NCBI GenBank assembly: GCA_043757205.1
Contig: JAYVPU010000194.1
Location: 1-5,222, forward strand
Direction: 5' to 3'
Origin: CANCDA01 sp043757205
GTDB lineage: Bacteria; Pseudomonadota; Gammaproteobacteria; Burkholderiales; Burkholderiaceae_C
DNA: 5,222 nucleotides
Shown in pieces: positions 1 through 5,222 of this stretch (position 1 is its first letter; the number at the start of each line of letters is the position of its first letter). The notes under the pieces were generated by a model. The model was given only the letters and a program-made list of their open reading frames with translations. It was not told where the DNA came from and did not search any database. The position numbers were made by a program, and so were the translations under genes.

Positions 1-835
1 GCGTCCAGCCCAGGATCAAGGCGGTGACGATTCTGTAGGAATGCCCCCGCGAGCGCAGCTTGGGCTTGGCCACATAACTGGCAATCACGGTCAGAGTAAT
101 GACCACAAAAGAAGCGACCAACACGATAAACGCCAGAAAACTCGGTGCCAGCACAGCATCAACGCCGCTGGCATCTCCATCGCGAATGAAATAGGCCGCC
201 GCCATCGCCGTGTAATGCATGACCGAGACTGCCAGACCCAGCGTCAAGGCAGACAAGGGCACGCTCCATTTCCGCCAGCGTGACGCCAAGGCCTGCAAGC
301 GAAATTTGAGCCAGATGGCCAGCGTGGCCAACATGACCGCTCCCACCAATGACACAAGCACCCAGCCCAAGTGGTAGCGAACCAGGCCTTCCAGCCGCAT
401 GCCGGCCATACCGGCGTAGTGCATGATGCCGATGCTCGCGCCCATCAACACGCCACCCAGCGCGAGCTGAGGCGGAGAAATGGTCGGTCGACTGATGATT
501 CGCAAAGCCAGCGCACTGGCCAAAATGCTGGGCAGCACGGAGAGCAGCGTGAGACTCAAATCAAACCCAGTGGCACAAGGCAAGCTAAAGGCCAGCATGC
601 CAATGAAATGCATGGCCCAGATACCCAAACCCAGACACAAGCTGCCGACGATGAACCATAAGCGACGTGCCTGCCCCCTTAAGGACTGGGTGAGGTTGAG
701 AGACACCAGCAACGCCGCATAAGACGCCAATACCGCCACAACCAGCGACATCGAGACCAACACGGGGTCATAGACCCCGGTGTAGATCAGGCTGCTGTCG
801 GGAGGTGCAATAAAAAGTTGAATGAAATCAGGCAT
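1..835 (-). CDS. MHYT-domain integral membrane sensor protein, N-terminal part (3' end outside window)
   Basis: The minus-strand frame from ATG at 835 stays open to the window edge, giving 278 residues. An in-frame TGA at 865-863 with no start codon between it and the ATG fixes the start, although no clear Shine-Dalgarno is seen. Three MHYT-type motifs are visible: MHFIGM at 75-80, MHYAGM at 138-143 and MHYTAM at 206-211, each at the end of a hydrophobic helix. Helices lie roughly at 22-46, 60-84, 93-114, 122-145, 156-176, 192-217 and 231-254, the seven-helix MHYT layout; a further hydrophobic stretch begins near 268. MHYT domains are proposed to bind copper and sense O2, CO or NO at the inner membrane, and are usually fused to GGDEF/EAL, PAS, kinase or LytTR output domains. 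The output domain here is beyond the window, so the signalling role is inference. The gene starts 90 bases after ntrC on the same strand. Confidence 0.9.
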   Translation of the reverse strand, partial: MPDFIQLFIAPPDSSLIYTGVYDPVLVSMSLVVAVLASYAALLVSLNLTQSLRGQARRLWFIVGSLCLGLGIWAMHFIGMLAFSLPCATGFDLSLTLLSVLPSILASALALRIISRPTISPPQLALGGVLMGASIGIMHYAGMAGMRLEGLVRYHLGWVLVSLVGAVMLATLAIWLKFRLQALASRWRKWSVPLSALTLGLAVSVMHYTAMAAAYFIRDGDASGVDAVLAPSFLAFIVLVASFVVITLTVIASYVAKPKLRSRGHSYRIVTALILGWT

Positions 836-861
836 GGCGGGTGCCGTAAAGCGACCCGACC

Positions 862-867
862 ATCATA
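862..867 (-). promoter_or_regulatory. Possible -10 element for the MHYT gene
   Basis: On the minus strand TATGAT (five of six matches to the sigma70 -10 consensus) lies about 27 bases before the MHYT start codon. No good -35 hexamer sits 16 to 18 bases upstream. The element abuts an imperfect dyad, AGATTC-N5-GGATCT on the minus strand (867-883). No intrinsic terminator is seen after ntrC, so read-through from ntrC is equally possible. This is a weak call. Confidence 0.2.
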
Positions 868-925
868 GATCCAATCAGAATCTGTAGGGCCACTTGATCG
901 GCGCAATAAACGCTGATTTTGTGAC

Positions 926-2440
926 TTATTCCAGCCCTAGCTCTTGGATTTTTCGGGTGATCGTGTTGCGCCCGATGCCCAATTTATGCGCCGCCTCGAT
1001 CCGACGGCCTTTGGTGTTGTCCAGCGCAGTCTGAATGAGGCAGGATTCAAAGCGCCGCGTGAGCACGTCCCACACATCGGTTCGCCCGCTGCTCAGCAGG
1101 GCAATTGCCTCGACCTGTAGCGCGGCTTCCCAGCCCTCGCTCAGCAGGGTTGGCGATGGGTCAGGTGACACAGCATCCGCCGCCCTGCTGGCAGGAGACG
1201 GGGTCCTGAGATCTTCCCTCGCAGGGCTTGGGGCCTGGTCTGTCAAAGCGGCCACGGCCAAGCCGGCCTGGACGCTGTGCACATCGACCTCAGGGGGTAA
1301 GTCTTTGGGCTCAATGACCTGGGCCGGGGCCATCACAGTCAGCCAGTGGCAGATATTCTCCAGTTGACGCACGTTGCCGGGAAATCGAAACTGACTCAAC
1401 CAGCTCAGTGCCGAGTCGGCAATGCGTTTGGACTCCACGCCCAACTGACGCGCGCTGACGTTGAGGAAATGCCGCGTCAGCATGGGGATATCTTCGCGCC
1501 GTTCCCGCAGCGCAGGCAGACGCAAGCGGATGACGTTGAGGCGGTGGAACAAGTCTTCGCGGAATACACCCTCTTTGACGCGCTGCTCCAAATCCTGGTG
1601 GGTGGCCGCAATCACCCGTACATTGGTCTTGACGGCACTGTGGCCACCCACCCGGTAAAAATGTCCGTCGCTCAAGACGCGCAGCAGCCGTGTTTGCAGG
1701 TCAAACGGCATATCGCCGATTTCGTCCAGAAACAGCGTGCCGCCATCGGCCTGCTCAAAGCGGCCCCGACGCATGGTTTGTGCGCCGGTAAAGGCACCTC
1801 GCTCATGACCAAACAACTCGGATTCCAACAGGTCTTTGGGAATGGCGGCGGTGTTGATGGCCACGAACGGGCCTTTGGCTCTGAGGGAATGCTTGTGCAA
1901 CGCATGCGCCACCAGCTCTTTGCCTGTTCCGGATTCACCCGTGATCAACACCGTAACGTTGCTCTGACTCAGGCGACCGATGGCGCGAAACACGTCTTGC
2001 ATGGCCGGGGCCTGGCCCAGCATTTCTGGGGTGACGTCAACCGCCTCCAGCGCCACTTCTTCGCGCTGACTTTCTTCCACGGCACGGCGAATCAACTCCA
2101 CCGCCTTGGGCACGTCAAAGGGTTTGGGCAGGTACTCGAAGGCCCCGCCTTGAAAGGCCGACACCGCACTGTCCAGGTCAGAAAACGCCGTCATGATGAT
2201 GACGGGCAGTCCCGGAAAGCGAGCTTTGACTTTGTCCAGCAAATCCAGCCCGGTACCGCCCGGCATGCGGATGTCGCTCACCAGCACCTGCGGGCCACCG
2301 TCTTCGTCAACGTGCTCCAACGCGGCGAGCACGTCTTTGGGGTTGGTAAAGCTGCGGGTAGGCAATTCTTCGCGCTGTAACGCTTTTTCAAGCACGAAGC
2401 GGATGGACTGGTCATCATCTACGATCCAAATCGGCTTCAT
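926..2440 (-). CDS. ntrC: NtrC (NR-I), sigma54-dependent nitrogen response regulator
   Basis: This 504-residue protein (also called glnG) activates sigma54 promoters of nitrogen-assimilation genes when phosphorylated by NtrB. Its receiver domain spans about 4-120, with acidic residues D8-D10, phosphoacceptor D56 in the VSDIRMP motif, T84 and K106. The AAA+ domain spans about 140-375: Walker A GESGTGKE at 168-175, the sigma54-contacting GAFTGA at 215-220, Walker B GGTLFLDE at 233-240, candidate arginine fingers R294 and R300, and sensor II R358 in GNVRQLEN. A Fis-type helix-turn-helix occupies about 478-503. It is longer than the roughly 470-residue enterobacterial protein, mainly through an Ala/Pro/Ser-rich linker at about 388-435; two extra residues before the phosphorylation site probably reflect the HVDEDGG loop. 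AGGGAG at 2455-2450, nine bases before the ATG, supports the start. All key residues are present, so it should be functional. Confidence 0.97.
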   Translation of the reverse strand: MKPIWIVDDDQSIRFVLEKALQREELPTRSFTNPKDVLAALEHVDEDGGPQVLVSDIRMPGGTGLDLLDKVKARFPGLPVIIMTAFSDLDSAVSAFQGGAFEYLPKPFDVPKAVELIRRAVEESQREEVALEAVDVTPEMLGQAPAMQDVFRAIGRLSQSNVTVLITGESGTGKELVAHALHKHSLRAKGPFVAINTAAIPKDLLESELFGHERGAFTGAQTMRRGRFEQADGGTLFLDEIGDMPFDLQTRLLRVLSDGHFYRVGGHSAVKTNVRVIAATHQDLEQRVKEGVFREDLFHRLNVIRLRLPALRERREDIPMLTRHFLNVSARQLGVESKRIADSALSWLSQFRFPGNVRQLENICHWLTVMAPAQVIEPKDLPPEVDVHSVQAGLAVAALTDQAPSPAREDLRTPSPASRAADAVSPDPSPTLLSEGWEAALQVEAIALLSSGRTDVWDVLTRRFESCLIQTALDNTKGRRIEAAHKLGIGRNTITRKIQELGLE

Positions 2441-2449
2441 GTGTGCTTG

Positions 2450-2455
2450 CTCCCT
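2450..2455 (-). promoter_or_regulatory. Ribosome binding site of ntrC
   Basis: AGGGAG on the minus strand lies nine bases before the ATG of ntrC and just downstream of the intercistronic hairpin. It selects the ATG at 2440 and leaves the site accessible even when the hairpin is folded. Confidence 0.7.
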
Positions 2456-2463
2456 TTGGTCGT

Positions 2464-2488
2464 GCTGCCCTGAACCTTTCAGGGCAGC
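2464..2488 (-). other. Perfect intercistronic hairpin across the ntrB stop codon
   Basis: Arms GCTGCCCTGAA and TTCAGGGCAGC form a perfect 11-bp inverted repeat around a 3-base loop, AGG on the minus strand. The TGA stop of ntrB (2481-2479) lies inside the 5' arm of the transcript. No T-run follows on the minus strand, so it is not a standard intrinsic terminator. Possible roles are mRNA stabilisation, an RNase cleavage point or adjustment of ntrC expression relative to ntrB. The structure is directly visible; its function is inferred. Confidence 0.7.
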
Positions 2489-3549
2489 GGTATCAATATT
2501 TTGAAATCCGTGTGTCCGGGCACGCTGTCACACTCGATCAAACCATGGTGCTGTTGGACAAAGGTTTGCGCCAATGTCAGCCCCAGGCCCGAACCGCCCT
2601 CTCGTCCTGACACCAGGGGGTAGAAAATGCGGTCTTTGATCGAGTCTGGCACGCCAGGCCCGTTGTCAATGACATGCAATTCCAGTGCCAATCGGTAACG
2701 TTGTTTGCCAAAGGTCACGCCCCGCGCCACTCGGGTGGCAAAGGTCAAGCGCGCATCGCCTGAGGTCATCCTCTCAGCCAGTGCTTGACAGGCGTTGTGG
2801 GCAATATTGAGCACCGTCTGGATCAGCTGCTCCCTGTCCCCCCGAAACTCAGGAATTGACGTGTCGTAGTCACGCACCACGCGCAAGCCCTTGGGGAACT
2901 CAGCCAAGATCAGCGAGCGCACCCGCTCACAGACCTCATGGATGTTGACGTCACCCACCACATGGGGTCTACGGTGCGGTGCCAGCAGGCGATCCACCAG
3001 GGTTTGCAGTCGGTCTGCTTCATGGATGATGACCTGGGTGTATTCCTTGAGTTCGCGCGAGTCGATCTCCATCTCCAGCAACTGGGCCGCGCCACGGATG
3101 CCCCCCAAAGGATTTTTGATTTCATGGGCCAGGTTGCGAATCAACTCTTTATTGGCCAGCGCCTGATCAAGTAGCCGCTCTTCACGCTCTTGGCGGGCCT
3201 GCTGCTCCAGCGGTAGCATCTCAACGATGATGGCCTCGGGCTGATCGGTCTGCGTCACGATGACGTGAACGGGCAACAAATCACGGTGGGGTCGCTTGAG
3301 CCAGGCGTCATAGCGCAGGGCCGCAAATTGGTTGTCGGCGACACCCTGCAAAGCATTTTTAAGCACCTGGGGCTCGGCAAAGCTGTCAGCAAAGTCAGCG
3401 CCTTCAATCAGGCGACGCGAGGTGCCCAGTGCGTCTTCCAGGGCGGCATTGGCAAACAGCACGCGGCCGTTGCCTTGGACAACGGCAACCAAGGTCGCCA
3501 GTAGATCAAACGGCTGAAAACGAGAGGAGGGATTGGTGGGCTTTTTCAA
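2479..3549 (-). CDS. ntrB: NtrB (NR-II), nitrogen sensor histidine kinase/phosphatase
   Basis: This cytosolic kinase (also called glnL) phosphorylates NtrC under nitrogen limitation and, with PII bound, dephosphorylates it when nitrogen is plentiful. With the chosen start it has 356 residues and no membrane segment. A PAS domain covers about 12-110, followed by a charged helix and the H-box AHEIKNPLGG with phosphorylated H142. The ATPase domain shows an N-box ending in HNACQAL (N252), DNGPGV at 295-300, FYPLVSGREGG at 309-319 and GSGLGLTL at 319-326, all characteristic of NtrB. The frame is open back to 3645, but that would overlap most of the preceding gene's C-terminus. The TTG at 3549, four bases after the preceding stop, gives an N-terminus about ten residues before the PAS domain, the usual spacing for this group as I recall it. 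AGAGG lies only one base before the TTG, so translational coupling or a start slightly further upstream remains possible. Confidence 0.95.
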   Translation of the reverse strand: MKKPTNPSSRFQPFDLLATLVAVVQGNGRVLFANAALEDALGTSRRLIEGADFADSFAEPQVLKNALQGVADNQFAALRYDAWLKRPHRDLLPVHVIVTQTDQPEAIIVEMLPLEQQARQEREERLLDQALANKELIRNLAHEIKNPLGGIRGAAQLLEMEIDSRELKEYTQVIIHEADRLQTLVDRLLAPHRRPHVVGDVNIHEVCERVRSLILAEFPKGLRVVRDYDTSIPEFRGDREQLIQTVLNIAHNACQALAERMTSGDARLTFATRVARGVTFGKQRYRLALELHVIDNGPGVPDSIKDRIFYPLVSGREGGSGLGLTLAQTFVQQHHGLIECDSVPGHTDFKILIPLP

Positions 3550-3553
3550 GCCT

Positions 3554-4039
3554 CTATTTTGACGCAGGTGCGCGACCAATTTCACGCTGGATGCCAGCAA
3601 TATCGCTGTCATTGCGCGCAATGTTGGCCTTGAGTTCGGCCACACGGTCCAGGTATTTCTGGTGATTACGGGTCTCAGGGCCCAACTTTTCGGGCTCGCC
3701 GTTGTTGTATTCCTTGAGCAAATCTTCGCGACGGAGTTGTGAGCGCTTCAACTCGGATTCCAGAATCTGCTTGGCATCCGAATCACGCGAGCGTTGTTCA
3801 GGTGCGTCAATGCGCTGCCCCGTCTGCGTGGCGGCCGCCACGCGCACCGGTGCGGCTGCTGCGGGGCGCTGGGCCTGCACCACCGTCACATTGCCACCGT
3901 CAAGCAACTTGCAGTTGTGTTTTTGACCGGCAGGCACGGTGTTGGTGTACTCATTGCCGCAGCGGTAAATGCGGTCTTGGGCAAAACTATGGCCCATACC
4001 CAAAGTGGCTAGGAGTGGAATCAATAAAACGTATTTCAT
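3554..4039 (-). CDS. DUF4124-like exported protein of unknown function
   Basis: The predicted protein has 161 residues. Residues 1-20 form a signal peptide (Lys2, hydrophobic core, likely cleavage after HSFA before Q21), so it should be periplasmic; no lipobox is seen. The mature N-terminus, about 22-55, contains IYRCGNEYTN with C27 and a second cysteine C43, resembling the short DUF4124 domain and possibly disulfide-bonded. An Ala/Val-rich linker covers about 58-75. The remainder, about 82-155, is highly charged, rich in Glu, Lys, Arg and Asp, and probably forms a coiled coil. The ATG at 4039 is chosen because the signal peptide begins there and GGAGA lies four bases upstream; an in-frame ATG at 4090 would add 17 residues before the signal sequence. 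It sits between glnA and ntrB, with ntrB starting four bases after its TAG. Function is unknown and the DUF4124 assignment is from pattern recognition. Confidence 0.85.
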   Translation of the reverse strand: MKYVLLIPLLATLGMGHSFAQDRIYRCGNEYTNTVPAGQKHNCKLLDGGNVTVVQAQRPAAAAPVRVAAATQTGQRIDAPEQRSRDSDAKQILESELKRSQLRREDLLKEYNNGEPEKLGPETRNHQKYLDRVAELKANIARNDSDIAGIQREIGRAPASK

Positions 4040-4043
4040 GCGG

Positions 4044-4048
4044 TCTCC
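4044..4048 (-). promoter_or_regulatory. Ribosome binding site of the DUF4124-like gene
   Basis: GGAGA on the minus strand is separated by four bases from the ATG at 4039. It decides the start in favour of this ATG over the upstream in-frame ATG at 4090, and agrees with the signal peptide beginning here. Confidence 0.6.
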
Positions 4049-4078
4049 GCACCGCAGTGAACGCGGGGCCGGTCTCAC

Positions 4079-4106
4079 AGTATCTCTCAACCCCGAAATA
4101 AATCAA
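4079..4106 (-). promoter_or_regulatory. Candidate sigma70 promoter for the DUF4124-ntrB-ntrC transcript
   Basis: On the minus strand TTGATT (4106-4101) and GATACT (4084-4079) are 16 bases apart, each matching four of six consensus positions. The site lies between the glnA terminator and the DUF4124-like start, leaving a leader of about 33 bases. Its position is sensible for separate low-level expression of ntrBC, but the sequence match is only moderate. I saw no sigma54 -24/-12 element and no convincing NtrC dyad in this gap. Confidence 0.35.
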
Positions 4107-4127
4107 GCCTTGTGGCGGCCCCAAAGC

Positions 4128-4156
4128 AAAAAGGACGGCTTGCGCCGTCCTTTTTT
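4128..4156 (-). terminator. Intrinsic terminator of glnA (symmetrical, could act in both directions)
   Basis: On the minus strand a GGACGGC/GCCGTCC stem closes a GCAA (GNRA-type) loop and is followed by TTTTT. The flanking A and T tracts extend the stem to 12 bp. It begins about 42 bases after the glnA stop codon. The mirrored A/T tracts mean the plus strand also reads as a terminator (TTTTTT at 4151-4156). It should largely separate glnA from the downstream DUF4124-ntrBC genes. Confidence 0.9.
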
Positions 4157-4164
4157 GTGCGTCA

Positions 4165-4184
4165 GCTTGTAACGAGTCACAAGC
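4165..4184 (-). other. Small inverted repeat in the glnA 3' UTR
   Basis: Perfect 6-base arms GCTTGT and ACAAGC flank an 8-base loop, 13 bases after the glnA stop codon and just ahead of the terminator. With the terminator this makes a compact two-hairpin 3' UTR of about 70 bases. A 6-bp stem with an 8-base loop is weak and may be chance. Confidence 0.35.
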
Positions 4185-4197
4185 CTTGGTGAGCCCC

Positions 4198-5222
4198 TTA
4201 CAGGGAGTAGTACATGTCGTATTCGACCGGATGCACGGCCTGACGGAAACGTGTGACTTCCTGCATCTTGAGATCGATGTAGGCGTCCAGCATGCTGTCA
4301 GTGAACACGCCACCTTTGGTCAGGAAGGCGCGGTCTTTATCGAGATACTCCAGCGCCTGATCCAGGCTGTGGCACACGGTCGGCACCAACGCGTCTTCTT
4401 CGGGCGGCAGATGGTACAGATCCTTCGTGGCGGCTTCGCCCGGGTGGATCTTGTTCTCTACGCCGTCCAGACCGGCCATCAACAGAGCCGAGAAGCACAG
4501 GTAAGGGTTGGCCAGTGGATCGGGGAAACGTGCCTCGATGCGGCGACCTTTGGGGTTGGCCACAAACGGGATACGGATTGATGCCGAGCGGTTACGCGAG
4601 GAGTAAGCCAGCTTCACCGGAGCTTCAAAACCAGGCACCAGACGCTTGTAGCTGTTGGTGCCGGGGTTGGTGATGGCGTTCAAAGCGCGGGCATGCTTGA
4701 TGATGCCGCCAATGTAGTACAGCGCGTAGTCCGACAGACCGGCATAGCCGTCGCCAGCAAACAGGTTTTTGCCGTCTTTCCAGACCGACTGGTGCACGTG
4801 CATGCCAGAGCCGTTGTCGCCCACCAGAGGTTTGGGCATGAAGGTGGCGGTTTTACCGTAGGCATTGGCCACGTTGTGCACCACGTACTTGAGCAAAATG
4901 GTCCAGTCAGCGCGCTCAACCAGCGTGCTGAAACGGGTGCCGAGTTCGTTCTGGCCTGGGCCAGCGACTTCGTGGTGGTGCACTTCGACCGGGACGCCCA
5001 AGGATTCAAGAATCAGGGACATCTCGGAGCGCATGTCTTGCATGCTGTCCACCGGGGGCACAGGGAAATAGCCGCCCTTGACGGTGGGGCGGTGACCGCG
5101 GTTGCCACCTTCGAGTTTGGCACCGCTGTTCCATGGGGCTTCGTATTCGTCGATCTCGAAGGACGCACCGCTCATCTCGTTTTTCCAGCGCACGCCGTCA
5201 AACACGAAGAACTCGGGCTCAG
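4198..5222 (-). CDS. glnA: Glutamine synthetase type I, C-terminal part (5' end outside window)
   Basis: GlnA makes glutamine from glutamate, ammonia and ATP as a cytosolic dodecamer. The last 340 or so residues of a protein normally near 470 are present, and the frame is open to the window edge. Catalytic-domain motifs appear in order: EPEFF at the edge (metal-binding Glu pair, codons 5220-5218 and 5214-5212), EVHHHEVAGPGQNE with two further metal-binding Glu, NGSGMHVHQS (glutamate and ATP site His), NPGTNSYKRLVPGFEAPV, RNRSASIRIP and RRIEARFPDPLANPY. DLYHLPPEE carries the tyrosine (codon 4416-4414) corresponding to enterobacterial Tyr397, the residue adenylylated by GlnE, which marks the GSI-beta subtype. 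The C-terminus EYDMYYSL is typical of the family. A strong terminator follows. The promoter is outside the window; NtrC and sigma54 control is expected from the family but not visible here. Confidence 0.98.
   Translation of the reverse strand, partial: EPEFFVFDGVRWKNEMSGASFEIDEYEAPWNSGAKLEGGNRGHRPTVKGGYFPVPPVDSMQDMRSEMSLILESLGVPVEVHHHEVAGPGQNELGTRFSTLVERADWTILLKYVVHNVANAYGKTATFMPKPLVGDNGSGMHVHQSVWKDGKNLFAGDGYAGLSDYALYYIGGIIKHARALNAITNPGTNSYKRLVPGFEAPVKLAYSSRNRSASIRIPFVANPKGRRIEARFPDPLANPYLCFSALLMAGLDGVENKIHPGEAATKDLYHLPPEEDALVPTVCHSLDQALEYLDKDRAFLTKGGVFTDSMLDAYIDLKMQEVTRFRQAVHPVEYDMYYSL

Noticed and set aside
41..722. Several plus-strand open frames in the first 720 bases
   Set aside because: They oppose the continuous MHYT membrane-protein frame and encode Gln/His/Arg-rich or otherwise featureless sequence.
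896..920. Stem-like sequence with TTTT on the plus strand just after ntrC
   Set aside because: On the plus strand the 8-bp stem needs two G-U pairs and no plus-strand gene precedes it. On the minus strand, the relevant one for ntrC, the stem has mismatches and no U-tail, so I do not call a terminator.
1346..2380. Long plus-strand open frame of 344 codons opposite ntrC
   Set aside because: It lies wholly antisense to a well-supported NtrC with every catalytic motif intact. Its translation is rich in His, Gln and Arg with no recognisable domain, as expected of a mirror frame in GC-rich coding DNA.
4040..4090. Upstream ATG at 4090 for the DUF4124-like gene
   Set aside because: It would place a basic 17-residue extension before a clear signal peptide. 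The ATG at 4039 has a good Shine-Dalgarno and starts the signal sequence directly.
4040..4197. Search for NtrC dyads or a sigma54 -24/-12 promoter between glnA and the DUF4124-like gene
   Set aside because: No GCAC-N7-GTGC-like dyad and no TGGCAC-N5-TTGC-like element was seen by eye on the minus strand.
3987..4313. Minus-strand frame of 108 codons spanning the glnA 3' end and the intergenic gap
   Set aside because: It overlaps glnA out of frame, crosses the strong terminator and shows no domain or signal sequence.
4186..4581. Plus-strand frame of 131 codons opposite the glnA 3' end
   Set aside because: It is antisense to the conserved GlnA C-terminus, has no domain, and is a shadow of biased codon use.

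Overview
The window is a stretch of chromosome from a betaproteobacterium, most likely Burkholderiales and possibly Comamonadaceae-like. That placement is inferred from the gene order, the style of the NtrB and NtrC proteins and the moderately high GC content; no taxonomic marker is present. All five protein genes lie on the minus strand, so transcription runs from high to low coordinates.

Layout in the direction of transcription: (1) the 3' three quarters of glnA, type I glutamine synthetase (5222 to 4198), followed by a 3' UTR with a small hairpin and a strong intrinsic terminator (about 4184 to 4128); (2) a short gap with a possible sigma70 promoter; (3) a small secreted or periplasmic DUF4124-like protein (4039 to 3554); (4) ntrB/glnL, the nitrogen sensor kinase (3549 to 2479), starting 4 bases after the preceding stop, probably at a TTG codon; (5) ntrC/glnG, the sigma54-dependent response regulator (2440 to 926), separated from ntrB by 38 bases and by a perfect 11-bp hairpin that covers the ntrB stop; (6) a 90-base gap; (7) the 5' part of a membrane gene with three MHYT motifs (835 to beyond position 1).

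Together this is the classical nitrogen-control locus. NtrB phosphorylates or dephosphorylates NtrC according to PII status, phosphorylated NtrC with sigma54 activates nitrogen-scavenging genes including glnA, and GlnA assimilates ammonium and carries the tyrosine used for adenylylation control. The DUF4124-like gene is an uncharacterised passenger whose position suggests co-transcription with ntrBC. The MHYT gene is a separate putative gas- or metal-sensing membrane protein whose output domain lies outside the window.

No mobile element, CRISPR array, tRNA or rRNA was seen, and I see no wholly new system. The points most worth checking are the RNA structures (glnA 3' UTR, ntrB-ntrC junction), the coupled TTG start of ntrB, and the neighbouring DUF4124 and MHYT genes.
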